Source: an uncultured Hyphomicrobiales bacterium | GTDB taxonomy: Bacteria > Pseudomonadota > Alphaproteobacteria > Rhizobiales > Beijerinckiaceae | Length of the DNA stretch: 64,000 nucleotides | NCBI GenBank assembly: GCA_903861645.1 | Contig: CAIOVE010000090.1 | Coordinates: 1-64,000 of the forward strand | Direction: 5' to 3' | In this document: piece by piece, positions 46,744-55,367 of the stretch | Numbering within the stretch: the first letter of the stretch is position 1 | Layout of the letters: each line of letters starts with the position of its first letter | Translations under genes and position numbers: made by a program | The notes under the pieces: model-generated | Told to the model about the DNA's origin: nothing | The model's database searches: none | Seen by the model: the letters and a program-made list of their open reading frames with translations, nothing else

Positions 46744-46770
46744 CGGGTTTATACCGCTCGTATAAACCCG
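46744..46770. promoter_or_regulatory. Perfect 11-bp inverted repeat upstream of the quinone oxidoreductase
   Basis: CGGGTTTATAC and GTATAAACCCG are separated by 5 nt (CGCTC), ending 13 nt before the start codon at 46784. Position, symmetry and the TATAC-N5-GTATA core fit a TetR/MarR-type operator; no U-run follows, arguing against a terminator for the DUF1150 gene. No regulator gene is adjacent. Confidence 0.65.
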
Positions 46771-46783
46771 CCCGGAGACGCCC

Positions 46784-47755
46784 ATGAAAGCCGCTGTTGT
46801 CGCAGAGCCCGGCAGGATCGAGGTCCGCGATATTCCCACGCCGGAGCCAGGGCCCGACGAAATTCTCGTCAAGGTCAAGACCGCCGGCCTGAACCGGGCC
46901 GACCTGCTGGTCGCCATGGGGCATTTTCATGGCGCGCGCGGCGGCCCCGGCGCCGTTCCCGGCATCGAATGCGCCGGCGAAGTCGTTCGCTCGGGCTCCG
47001 CGACCAGTCCCTTCAAGCAGGGCGATCAGGTCATGTGCTCGGTGTCCGGCGGCTTCTGCGAATACGTCGTCGTGAACGTCGCGCGCGCCACTACCATGCC
47101 GCGAGGCCTCGACTGGCGTCAGGCCGGCACGATGCAGGTGGCGCTGCAAACCATGCACAACGCCATCGTCACGGCGGGCGGGCTGAAGCGCGGCGAAAGC
47201 GTGCTCATTCTCGGCGCGAGCTCGGGCGTTGGCCTGATGGGCATGCAGATCGCGAAATTCATGGGCGCGGGCTTCGTCATCGGCGCCTCGACCAACGCCG
47301 GGCGACGGGCGCGGCTCGCCGAATTCGGCGCGGACCTCGCGCTCGACACGACGGACGCCAACTGGCCACAGATGGTCAAGGACACCACCGGCGGCAAGGG
47401 CGTCGATCTCGTCATCGACATGGTGTCGGGCGGCGTCATCAACGGCGCCATGCAGGCGGCCGCCATTCTCGGGCGCATCGTCAATGTCGGCCGCCTCGGC
47501 GGCATGAAGGGCGAATTCGACTACGACCTGCACGCGCTCAAGCGCCTGACCTACGTGGGCGTCACTTTTCGCACGCGCTCGCTGGAGGAGGTCGCCGAGA
47601 TTATCCGCCGCATGCGCGCCGATCTCTGGCCGGCGGTCGAAAGCGGAAAATTGCGGCTACCGATCTCCGACGTCTATCCGTTGGAGAAAGCGGGCGAGGC
47701 GCTGGCGCACATGAAGGCGAACCAGCACTTCGGCAAGATAGTGCTTGAGATGTAA
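46784..47755 (+). CDS. Zinc-independent MDR / quinone oxidoreductase family protein
   Basis: 323 residues: KAAVVAEPGRIEVRDIPTPEPGPDEILVKVKTAGLNRADLLVAMG, PGIECAGEVVRSG, and the NADPH site VLILGASSGVGLMGMQIAKFMGA with a GxSSGVG loop. No Cys cluster for structural zinc is seen, typical of QOR/crotonyl-CoA-reductase-type MDR enzymes. It reduces quinones or enals with NADPH. The strong palindrome just upstream suggests repression relieved by an electrophile. It converges on the PBP gene with adjoining stop codons. Confidence 0.88.
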   Translation: MKAAVVAEPGRIEVRDIPTPEPGPDEILVKVKTAGLNRADLLVAMGHFHGARGGPGAVPGIECAGEVVRSGSATSPFKQGDQVMCSVSGGFCEYVVVNVARATTMPRGLDWRQAGTMQVALQTMHNAIVTAGGLKRGESVLILGASSGVGLMGMQIAKFMGAGFVIGASTNAGRRARLAEFGADLALDTTDANWPQMVKDTTGGKGVDLVIDMVSGGVINGAMQAAAILGRIVNVGRLGGMKGEFDYDLHALKRLTYVGVTFRTRSLEEVAEIIRRMRADLWPAVESGKLRLPISDVYPLEKAGEALAHMKANQHFGKIVLEM

Positions 47756-50230
47756 TCAGCCGCCGAATATTTTTTCCAGAAAGCCTTTTTCCTGCGGCGG
47801 CGGCGCGGGACGGCGCGCGCCAGGCGCGGGAATGCTCGCGGGCGGCAGCAGGTCGGCGATGGGATCGCGGCGTGGCGCGCCGGGCCGCACGGGCGCGACG
47901 CCCGGCGGACGCGCGTTGACGGGCGTTACGGTCGCCGGTCGCGCGCCCGGCAGTTGCAGGGGGCCGGAACCCTGTTGCGGGATGGACGCCGTGGGCGCGG
48001 GCGCCTGATCGTCCACCGGTGGGCGAATGCTCGGCGGCGGCGTCGGCTGCGCCGCGTCGCGCCACAGGCCCGACGGCAGCGCCGAAGGCGGCGACGAACG
48101 CAGCGCCTCCTTCATGAAGCGGCTCCAGATGTCGACGGGCACGTTGGCGCCGGAAGCCTTTTTCGTCGGCGAATTGTCGTCGTTGCCCAGCCAGACCCCG
48201 GCGACGAGCTGGCTCGTGTAACCAACAAACCACGCGTCACGATAATCCTGACTGGTGCCGGTCTTGCCCGCCGCCTGCCAGCCGGGCAATTCGGCCTTGC
48301 GCGCCGTGCCCGTCAGCAGGGTCTCGCGCAGCATGGAATTCATCATCGAAACGTATTGCGGATCGATGATGCGGCCGTAGCTCGCGCCCTTGCGCTGGTA
48401 GAGCAGCTTGCCATCCGCCGTGCGCACCTTGACGATGACATGGGGCTGCACGCCGATGCCGCCATTGGCGAACGGGGCATAGGCGCCGACAAGCTCCAGC
48501 GGGGTCACCTCGGACGTGCCGAGCGCGATCGACGCGTTGGCCTGCAATTCCGAACCAATGCCGAGACGGTGCGCTGTCGCCACGACGGCGCGCGGCCCCA
48601 CCTCCAGACCGAGCCTGACGGACACGGTGTTGAGCGACATGCTGAGCGCGCGCGTCAGCGTTACCGCTCCCTGATACTGGTGACTGGCGTTCTCGGGGCG
48701 CCAGCCCTTCACGTCGATGGGAGCGTCCTCGCGGACCGTGTCGGGCGTAAGCCCACGCTCCAGCGCCGTGAGATACACAAAGGGCTTGAAGGTCGAGCCG
48801 GGCTGGCGCTTGGCCGCGACGGCGCGATTGAACTGGCTTTCCGCGTAGCTGCGGCCGCCGATCAGCGCCTTGATCTGGCCGCCGACGTCCATCGCGACGA
48901 GGGCGCCCTGCGACACGCCGAATTTCGCACCGTTCTTGTCGAGCTCCTCGGTCAGGGCGCGCTCGGCGGCGGCCTGCATCCCCGCGTTGAGGGTGGTGGT
49001 GACGACGATGTCCTCGTCGATGGCGCCAACGGTCTCGTCCAAGGCGTCCATGACAAGGTCGGCGGCATAGTTGATCGAGCCGGCCCCGCGATCGTGCGAC
49101 GCCTCGGCGGGCCGCGACAGGGCGATCTTGGCCATGGCCTCGGTGATGTGGCCGTCGCGCGCCATGGCGGTGATGACCTGCGCCGCGCGCTCGGAGGCGC
49201 CGGTCGGGTTGCGGTTAGGCGCGAGCTTGGTGGGCGCCTTCATCAGGCCGGCCAGAAGAGCCGCCTCGGGCAGGGTCACATCGCGCGCGCCGTGGCCGAA
49301 ATACTTGCGCGCGGCCGCCTCGATGCCATAGGCGCCCGAGCCGAAATAGACCCGGTTGAGATAGAGCTCGAGGATCTGGTCCTTGGAATACTTATGCTCC
49401 AGCCAGACGGCGAGGATCGCCTCCTGGATCTTGCGCGCCATGGTGCGTTCCTGCGTCAGGAACAGGTTCTTGGCGAGCTGCTGGGTAAGGGTCGAACCGC
49501 CCTCCACGTTGCCGCCACGATGCAGCGCGTTGCGCACGATGGCGCGCCCGATGCCCATGGGGTCGACGCCGTAATGGGCGTAAAAGCGCCGGTCCTCGAT
49601 CGATATGAAAGCCTTCGGCAGGTAGGGGGGCAGATCGCTCAGCCGGACGGCGGGTCCGCCCGTATCGCCGCGGTTGGCCAGCAACGCGCCGTCATCCCCG
49701 AGGATGGCGATGTTGGGCGGCCGCTTGGGAACCGCCAGTTGATCGATGGGCGGCAGTTGCACGGCGTAATAGGCGGTGACGCCGACAACGCCTACGACCG
49801 CCCAGACACCCAGCACGAGCGACCAATAGGCGAGAAATCCAAAGACGGAGCGCCGGGGGCGGGCCTTGTCCGGCCTGGCCGCCTTGCGCGCGGGCGCTTT
49901 CTTTCTGGCTGGCGGCGGCGCTTCGTCGAAGTCCTCGTCCTCGAAATCATCCTCGACGGAATCGGGACGCGATCTGGCGGACTTGCCGGCGCGGACCTCG
50001 GGATCGACCCGCGGCGCGGCGCGCCTGCGCGGTTCGTCGAATTCCGGCTCCATGCGCTCGGACCGACCGCGCTTGCCCTTGGCCGCGCCCGGCCGATCTC
50101 GCGGATCGGCGCGCAATTCGTCGTCCTGGGACGCCGCCCGGGAGCGTGTCTGCAACGTCGGTTCCCGCCGCCGCCCGAACCAGCCTTCGCCCATGGCCCC
50201 ACGCATTCCCCGCCGCCGTTCACGCGACAT
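47756..50230 (-). CDS. Class A penicillin-binding protein (PBP1A family)
   Basis: 824 residues. A charged cytoplasmic N-terminus (1-125, rich in Arg, Lys, Asp), one membrane anchor (VFGFLAYWSLVLGVWAVVGVVGV), the GT51 transglycosylase domain (SIEDRRFYAHYGVDPMG; GGSTLTQQLAKNLFL; KIQEAILAVWLE) and the transpeptidase domain with active-site QPGSTFKPF, SLNTVSV and KTGTSQDYRDAWFVG, then a Pro-rich tail ending EKIFGG. It polymerises and cross-links peptidoglycan on the periplasmic side. The C-terminal Pro/Ala-rich tail is longer than usual. Confidence 0.94.
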   Translation of the reverse strand: MSRERRRGMRGAMGEGWFGRRREPTLQTRSRAASQDDELRADPRDRPGAAKGKRGRSERMEPEFDEPRRRAAPRVDPEVRAGKSARSRPDSVEDDFEDEDFDEAPPPARKKAPARKAARPDKARPRRSVFGFLAYWSLVLGVWAVVGVVGVTAYYAVQLPPIDQLAVPKRPPNIAILGDDGALLANRGDTGGPAVRLSDLPPYLPKAFISIEDRRFYAHYGVDPMGIGRAIVRNALHRGGNVEGGSTLTQQLAKNLFLTQERTMARKIQEAILAVWLEHKYSKDQILELYLNRVYFGSGAYGIEAAARKYFGHGARDVTLPEAALLAGLMKAPTKLAPNRNPTGASERAAQVITAMARDGHITEAMAKIALSRPAEASHDRGAGSINYAADLVMDALDETVGAIDEDIVVTTTLNAGMQAAAERALTEELDKNGAKFGVSQGALVAMDVGGQIKALIGGRSYAESQFNRAVAAKRQPGSTFKPFVYLTALERGLTPDTVREDAPIDVKGWRPENASHQYQGAVTLTRALSMSLNTVSVRLGLEVGPRAVVATAHRLGIGSELQANASIALGTSEVTPLELVGAYAPFANGGIGVQPHVIVKVRTADGKLLYQRKGASYGRIIDPQYVSMMNSMLRETLLTGTARKAELPGWQAAGKTGTSQDYRDAWFVGYTSQLVAGVWLGNDDNSPTKKASGANVPVDIWSRFMKEALRSSPPSALPSGLWRDAAQPTPPPSIRPPVDDQAPAPTASIPQQGSGPLQLPGARPATVTPVNARPPGVAPVRPGAPRRDPIADLLPPASIPAPGARRPAPPPQEKGFLEKIFGG

Positions 50231-50417
50231 TGATCCAATCTAATCCCGGCCAATTAAGGGCCGGTAAAGGATGAAATATCCGGCTTGATCGTGGAAAAGC
50301 CCGGCCCACGCGGTCCATGGCCGGCGCGGCGGCTTGCGCTTGCCATCGTCGCCCGCCTACAGTTAATGCCCTCGCGCGCTGGCGCGGACACGGATTTTGA
50401 GGACGGATCAGGCCGCC

Positions 50418-51536
50418 ATGAAAGTCACACTCGAACGGAGCGCGCTTTTGAAGGCGCTCGGCCACGTCCACCGCGTTGTTGAGCGACGGACCACAATCCC
50501 GATCCTGTCGAACGTCCTTCTGAACGCCAACGGCCGCGTACTGGGCCTGAAAGCGACGGACCTCGACATCGAGGTTACCGAGTCCATTCCCGCGGATGTG
50601 GCGCAGGCGGGCGCGACCACCCTGCCCGCGCACACGCTTTATGACATCACCCGCAAACTGCCGGAGGGCGCGCAGGTATCGCTGGAGACGACGGGCGAAA
50701 GCGGCCAGTTGCTCATGCGGTCGGGCCGCTCGCGGTTCAACCTGCAATCCCTGCCGGAAAGCGACTTCCCCGATCTCGCCTCCGGCGAACTGGCGAACAA
50801 GTTCACCCTCGCCTCGACCGATCTGCGCAAGCTGATCGCCAAGACGCAGTTCGCGATCTCCACCGAGGAAACCCGCTACTACCTGAACGGCATCTTCCTG
50901 CACACGCTGGAGGTGGACGGTCACACGATGCTGCGCGCCGTGGCGACCGACGGCCACCGTCTGGCGCGCGTCGAAATTCCCGCGCCCGCCGGGGCGGCGG
51001 GCATGCCGGGCATCATCGTGCCGCGCAAGACCGTCACCGAAATCCAGAAACTGGTCGAGGATATCGACGCCGACGTCGCCATCGAACTCTCGACCACGAA
51101 AATCCGCTTTACGTTCGGCGATGTCGTTCTGACGTCGAAACTGATCGACGGCACGTTCCCCGATTACGCCCGCGTCATTCCCACGGGCAACGACAAGCGC
51201 CTGATCGTCGAATGCGCGCCTTTCAAGGCGGCCGTCGACCGCGTGTCGACCATTTCATCGGAACGGGGCCGCGCCGTGAAACTGGCGCTGGCCGATGGCA
51301 AGCTGACCCTCTCGGTCACCAATCCGGATTCCGGCTCCGCCGTCGAGGAGCTTGAGGTCGATTACGACGCCGCGCCGCTCGATATCGGATTCAACGCGCG
51401 CTATCTGCTCGACATCACACAGGAACTCGATAGCGACACGGCGCTCTTCAAGCTCGCGGACCCCGGTTCACCCACGGTCATTCAGGATCGAGATGGCGCG
51501 GCGGCGCTTTATGTTCTGATGCCCATGCGCGTCTGA
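50418..51536 (+). CDS. dnaN: DNA polymerase III sliding clamp (beta subunit)
   Basis: 372 residues: MKVTLERSALLKALGHVHRVVERRTTIPILSNVLL, RSRFNLQSLPESDFPDL, RAVATDGHRLARVEIPAP and the C-terminal ALYVLMPMRV. Three clamp domains of equal size, normal length. It encircles DNA and tethers the replicative polymerase. dnaA, recF and gyrB are not beside it, which is usual in many alphaproteobacteria where dnaN lies apart from oriC. A strong terminator follows. Confidence 0.96.
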   Translation: MKVTLERSALLKALGHVHRVVERRTTIPILSNVLLNANGRVLGLKATDLDIEVTESIPADVAQAGATTLPAHTLYDITRKLPEGAQVSLETTGESGQLLMRSGRSRFNLQSLPESDFPDLASGELANKFTLASTDLRKLIAKTQFAISTEETRYYLNGIFLHTLEVDGHTMLRAVATDGHRLARVEIPAPAGAAGMPGIIVPRKTVTEIQKLVEDIDADVAIELSTTKIRFTFGDVVLTSKLIDGTFPDYARVIPTGNDKRLIVECAPFKAAVDRVSTISSERGRAVKLALADGKLTLSVTNPDSGSAVEELEVDYDAAPLDIGFNARYLLDITQELDSDTALFKLADPGSPTVIQDRDGAAALYVLMPMRV

Positions 51537-51572
51537 TCGCGCCGTCGTTCAAGGTTTTATTGCGTTGAAATC

Positions 51573-51599
51573 ACGCGCGCCTCCGGGCGCGCGTTTTTT
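51573..51599 (+). terminator. Rho-independent terminator of dnaN
   Basis: ACGCGCGCC and GGCGCGCGT form a perfect 9-bp stem with a TCCG tetraloop, followed directly by a run of six T (51594-51599). It begins 37 nt after the dnaN stop. Textbook intrinsic terminator, one of the clearest in the window. Confidence 0.9.
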
Positions 51600-51668
51600 A
51601 TTGGCCGCGCGACCAGCCCCGCGCCAGCCAACCGCGCCTACATGCCAGCGTCGGAACGGAGTCTTTCC

Positions 51669-51995
51669 ATGACGCATGACGCCATCGCCGCCCTTGTCGC
51701 GCTTCGCGCGCGCCTGGAAGCGCGCCTCTCCCTCACGCCAGAGTTTCGCGCGCTGAAATCCATCGAGGCCTCGCTTCGCGACATCGAACAACTTGGCGAC
51801 GCCCCCGCTTCCAACGCAACGCCAGCCGTGGAGGCGCGCGCTACCTCGATCGACGCGCCGATGGAGGCTGGCGACACGACATCCGACACGGAAGTCCCGC
51901 TGCGGCATGACGTTAATCCGATGGCGCGAGCGCTCGCGCGCGGCATCGAGCACAACGTTGCGCAAATGAAAGTCCATCGTGGCGTCGGATTCTGA
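51669..51995 (+). CDS. Uncharacterised 108-residue protein
   Basis: Start ATG with GGAG about 8 nt upstream. The N-terminal 45 residues are helical and charged (MTHDAIAALVALRARLEARL; FRALKSIEASLRDIEQL), likely a coiled hairpin; the middle is Ala/Thr/Asp-rich and disordered; the C-terminus ends ARGIEHNVAQMKVHRGVGF. No known family. It lies 45 nt upstream of a flagellar-hook gene fragment and may be part of a decayed flagellar region, but nothing in its sequence shows that. Confidence 0.55.
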   Translation: MTHDAIAALVALRARLEARLSLTPEFRALKSIEASLRDIEQLGDAPASNATPAVEARATSIDAPMEAGDTTSDTEVPLRHDVNPMARALARGIEHNVAQMKVHRGVGF

Positions 51996-52040
51996 CCTTC
52001 CGCGACAGCGCGGCGCGGACCAACATATCGGGAAACGGAC

Positions 52041-52247
52041 ATGAGCATTTTCGGCGCGGCTGTTTCGGGCATGAACGCGGAAACCAACTGGTTATCGACG
52101 ATCGCGCAAAATATCGCGAACTCGAACACGACCGGATACAAAACCGGCGCGGCCGAATTCGCCTCGCTGATCGATCAGGCCTCGGCGGGCTCCTATCAGG
52201 CGGGTGGAGGCGTGGTCGCGTCGATCGCCCTGACATTGTCGGCCTGA
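52041..52247 (+). pseudogene. 5' fragment of a flagellar hook/rod protein gene (flgE-like)
   Basis: 68 codons. The opening SIFGAAVSGMNAETNWLSTIAQNIANSNTTGYK and EFASLIDQASAGSYQAGGGVV is the flagellar basal-body rod domain found at the N-terminus of FlgE (and FlgF/FlgG). Full FlgE is 400 residues or more; here similarity ends near codon 60 and translation stops soon after. The 3' part runs into a truncated bug gene on the other strand. No other flagellar gene is in the window. Judged to be a remnant left by a rearrangement at about 52220. Confidence 0.75.
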
Positions 52248-52903
52248 ACCTGCGCCGCCGCCGTCACGACGATTTCGCACAGGGAATCGATGCGACCGGC
52301 CATCAGATCCTGCATAGCGGGACCGGTTCCCTTGTAGGGCACGTGGTTGATGTCGACGCCGATGACGCTGGTCAGCAGCGCGCAACCCAGATGGGTGGAC
52401 GAGCCAACGCCCGCCGAGCCATAGTTCATTCCGGCGGCGTTCGCCCTCGCGTAGGCCGCGAATTCGGCCATCGTGTGGACGGGTAGATCCTTCCTGACTA
52501 TCAGCACGAGAGGAATTTCGGCGACCAGCGCCACTGGCGCGAAATCGGCGCGCGCGTCGTAGAGCGGCGTCTTGTAAAGCAGTTGCGAAAACGTGTGCGT
52601 CGCGCTGGTGCCCAGCAGCACGGTGTAGCCATCCGGCGGGGCGTGGGCGACATGTTGCCCGCCAATGGCTCCGCCAGCGCCAGGAATATTGTCGATCACG
52701 GCGGACTGGCCGAGTTCCCGGCCCAGCCGGTCGGCGAGCACGCGGCCGAAAACGTCGATTGGACCGCCCGCCGCCGCGGAAACGATGATTCTGATCGGTC
52801 GGGTTGGCCATTCCTGCGACCGCGCTGGGCCCCCGGACGCGCAGATCAGAAGGGCAAGCACGAGCCCGCGGGCGAAGATTGTTGGCGTCAACGACAACCG
52901 CAT
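52196..52903 (-). pseudogene. 3'-truncated Bug-family binding protein gene
   Basis: 235 codons from the ATG at 52903: signal peptide RLSLTPTIFARGLVLALLICASGGPARS, then WPTRPIRIIVSAAAGGPIDVFGRV, IDNIPGAGGAIGGQHVAHAPPDGYT, NYGSAGVGSSTHLG and HVPYKGTGPAMQDLMAGRIDSLCEIV. Bug proteins are about 320 residues; here the last 80 or so, including the LP-VPT-EQG motif, are missing, and the end (DATTPPPA) is read from the flgE fragment's antisense. The truncation coincides with the end of similarity in that fragment. GGAG precedes the start, so a shortened product could still be made. Confidence 0.75.
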
Positions 52904-53244
52904 CCGGAAATCTCCGCAAGCCAAGACGGCAGGCGTTCACGTTAACGTCGCGTCGTCCGCGCGCCAAATGGATTCAGGGCGTTTTCCCGCGAGTCCGGCC
53001 GGGCGCCCGGAATTTTGCGTTAATGAAACAAGCAGGACGATCTTGGAGGAATTGGTTTCAATCAGGGGATCAATTGACAATATCCGCGTAATATTGTCCC
53101 AAATAGTCTCAATTCGTCATGAGAAGCCGTCGCGAATGGTCAAGATCGGCGCGCGGGCGCCGCTGGCAAGATCAGCGGCGGCGGGCAGGGGCGAACGGGT
53201 CAAAGCGACAAGCGTCGGCGTGGGTGCGGAGTGCGGGTTCCGAG
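52904..53244. other. 341-base intergenic region with an AT-richer palindrome
   Basis: No supported gene. The stretch 53015-53115 is clearly less GC-rich than its surroundings. It contains TTGACA (53074-53079) and a perfect inverted repeat GACAATAT (53076-53083) / ATATTGTC (53091-53098) with a 7-nt centre. This could be an operator over a promoter for the DUF900 gene downstream. A plus-strand frame through it reads ILEELVSIRGSIDNIRVILSQIV but lacks a convincing start. Confidence 0.5.
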
Positions 53245-54546
53245 ATGAGTGACTTCAAGGCGACGTACATCGAATATCGTGCTCGTTTGGCGACGTCGGC
53301 GATGCGGGCGGGCGCGCTGGCGCTGATGCTGGCGACGGCGGGCTGCGGGGGAACACCGGATAATTTGATGATCGCGGCGGGCGACATCGCCATTCCCGGT
53401 CGACGCGTCGACCTGCTGGTGGCCACCACGCGGAGCAGCGACGGCGCGACCGAGGGACAAATGTTCACGGGCGAGCGGGGGCGCGGCCTTTCCTTCGCCG
53501 ACATCACGATATCCATTCCGCCAGACGCAAATCGCAAGATCGGCGAGGTGCAGTTGCCAGACGTGGCGCCCGGCGATCCGGCGAAATCATTCGTCACGCT
53601 CAAGGCCGAACGGGTCGACAAGACCGAGGCCTTGCGGCGGTTTCACGCCCGCGTCGCAACGACGCCCAAGCGGCGCGTGTTGATTTTCGTGCATGGCTAC
53701 AACACGCGTTTCGACGACGCGGTGTTCCGCTTCGCGCAAATCGTGCATGACGCGGAAGCGCCGATCACGCCAGTTCTGTTTACCTGGCCGTCGCGCGGCC
53801 GGGTGATCGCCTACACGTATGACCGCGAAAGCGCCAATTACTCGCGGGACGCGCTGGAAAGCGTCATTCAGGCGATCGCGCGCGATCCCGCCGTTGGCGA
53901 AGTGTCCATTCTGGCTCATTCCATGGGCAACTGGGTGACATTGGAAGCGCTGCGCCAGATGGCGATACGCAACAAGACATTCCCGCCCAAGCTCAAGAAC
54001 GTCATGCTGGCCGCGCCAGACGTCGACGTCGATGTGTTTCGCCGGCAAATCGCCGAGATTGAGGCGACGGGCTACTATCCGCCCTTCACGCTCTTCGTTT
54101 CGCAGGACGACGGCGCCTTGGCCGTCTCCAACCGCATCTGGGGCGGCACGGCGCGTCTGGGCGCGATCGACCCCGAAAAAGAACCCTACAAGAGCGAACT
54201 GGCGCGCGATCATCTCACGGTCATCGACCTCACGAAGGTCGAAAGTAGCGACCGCATGGGCCACGGCAAATTCGCGCAAAGCCCCGAGGTCGTCCAGATG
54301 ATCGGCAAGCGCCTCGCCTCCGGTCAGGCGTTGACCGACGGCAAGAGCGGGCTGGCCGACAAGCTGAGCGGCGTCGCGATGGGCGCCGCGGGCATGGTGG
54401 GCTCGACGGCGGGCCTGATCGTCACGGCGCCGCTTGCCGTGGTCGACCGTCGCAGCCGGGAGTCGCTCGGCGACCGTCTCGACGAAATCAAGTCCGACGC
54501 GGGCGATCTCGTTCCGCTGTCGAATAGCTCGGGCGCCGCGCGCTAG
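53245..54546 (+). CDS. DUF900 alpha/beta hydrolase lipoprotein
   Basis: 433 residues. A hydrophobic segment with lipobox-like ALMLATAGC near residues 20-31 suggests a lipoprotein; an alternative ATG at 53302 would give a standard-length signal peptide. The DUF900 hydrolase domain has RVLIFVHGYNTRFDDAVFRFAQI, PVLFTWPSRGRV, the nucleophile VSILAHSMGNWVTLEAL and APDVDVDVF. The catalytic His is probably in SDRMGHGKF. The C-terminus has a Gly/Ala helix (GVAMGAAGMVGSTAGLIV). It probably acts in the periplasm or envelope; substrate unknown. The stop overlaps the convergent barrel gene in CTAG. Confidence 0.82.
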   Translation: MSDFKATYIEYRARLATSAMRAGALALMLATAGCGGTPDNLMIAAGDIAIPGRRVDLLVATTRSSDGATEGQMFTGERGRGLSFADITISIPPDANRKIGEVQLPDVAPGDPAKSFVTLKAERVDKTEALRRFHARVATTPKRRVLIFVHGYNTRFDDAVFRFAQIVHDAEAPITPVLFTWPSRGRVIAYTYDRESANYSRDALESVIQAIARDPAVGEVSILAHSMGNWVTLEALRQMAIRNKTFPPKLKNVMLAAPDVDVDVFRRQIAEIEATGYYPPFTLFVSQDDGALAVSNRIWGGTARLGAIDPEKEPYKSELARDHLTVIDLTKVESSDRMGHGKFAQSPEVVQMIGKRLASGQALTDGKSGLADKLSGVAMGAAGMVGSTAGLIVTAPLAVVDRRSRESLGDRLDEIKSDAGDLVPLSNSSGAAR

Positions 54547-55367
54547 AACCTGTACCAGACGGCGGCGATCACGCCACGTTCCTTCAGGGCGTTCTCGCCG
54601 GCGATGCTTTCGAAGGCGCCTATCTGGCCCGATATGGCCTTCGTGAAATCGTAGACAATGCTGCCCTGCAACTTGCTCAAGCTGTTGCGTGGAAAAATCA
54701 CCGAGGTCGACGGCCCCGAAATCGTGTTGAACGATTGCAACATCAGCATCACTTTCTCGACCGGGCGCACGCCGAGGGTGAAATCGCCATGCCATTCGGA
54801 CGGCGGCCCGTTGCGCCAGCGATAGCCGATTTCGGCGTTGGCGAAGGACGACCAGGAGCCAAGCTGGAAACCATATCCCGCGAGCGCGCGAAGCTCCTCC
54901 TCGACGCGCGTATTGCCTTGCAGGGTGAGGTTCGAACTGTCGGGCGCGCCGGGAATCCGCGCCATGGCTTGCACGGCGAAGGCGAATGGACCTTGCCGAT
55001 ATAATTGCGCCTGCGCGCCAATCTCGGTCGCGCCCAGCCCGGTGTATGCGGCGCTCGGCGCGCCCGACAGGCGCCAATCAATGATCGAGGGCTTGACGAT
55101 GCCCGTCAGCCAGTTGGTGAACCCGTACTCAACCAGCGCCGTCGCCTCGGACTTCTGAAAACGCGAGGCCGCCGTCAACTTGCCCGTGACGTCGTAGCCC
55201 TGATCCGCCGTCGAGAACATGCCGGTGACGATGACCTGCCCCTTGCCTTCCTCCTGATTGAAGGCGCCGGCGCGCGCGCCATGGGCTCGCAGCGCGACGC
55301 CCGCGAACAGCACGATCGTGAACGCGGCCCGACAAAGGACATGTAGATGACGTGGCGTGATTTGCAT
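54543..55367 (-). CDS. Outer-membrane beta-barrel-like protein
   Basis: 274 residues; ATG at 55367 behind GGAGGGG. Signal region HLHVLCRAAFTIVLFAGVALRAHGARAG. The mature part alternates polar and hydrophobic residues (GQVIVTGMFSTADQGYDV, FTNWLTGIVKPSIIDWRL, EIGAQAQLYRQGPFAFAVQAM, GIGYRWRN-like strands) and ends in AAVWYRF with a C-terminal Phe, the BAM recognition feature. It resembles the MetA-pathway/phenol-degradation OM family in overall shape. Start and upstream stop overlap (TAATG), coupling it to the REC-GGDEF gene. It may be the outer-membrane exit of the adjacent polysaccharide system. Confidence 0.7.
   Translation of the reverse strand: MQITPRHLHVLCRAAFTIVLFAGVALRAHGARAGAFNQEEGKGQVIVTGMFSTADQGYDVTGKLTAASRFQKSEATALVEYGFTNWLTGIVKPSIIDWRLSGAPSAAYTGLGATEIGAQAQLYRQGPFAFAVQAMARIPGAPDSSNLTLQGNTRVEEELRALAGYGFQLGSWSSFANAEIGYRWRNGPPSEWHGDFTLGVRPVEKVMLMLQSFNTISGPSTSVIFPRNSLSKLQGSIVYDFTKAISGQIGAFESIAGENALKERGVIAAVWYRF

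Noticed and set aside
47954-50233. A 759-codon plus-strand open frame antisense to the penicillin-binding protein
   Set aside because: It is the mirror of a complete PBP1A gene with all catalytic motifs; no ribosome site or domain of its own.
50231-50417. Replication origin next to dnaN
   Set aside because: No dnaA gene, DnaA-box cluster or AT-rich unwinding stretch is visible around dnaN.
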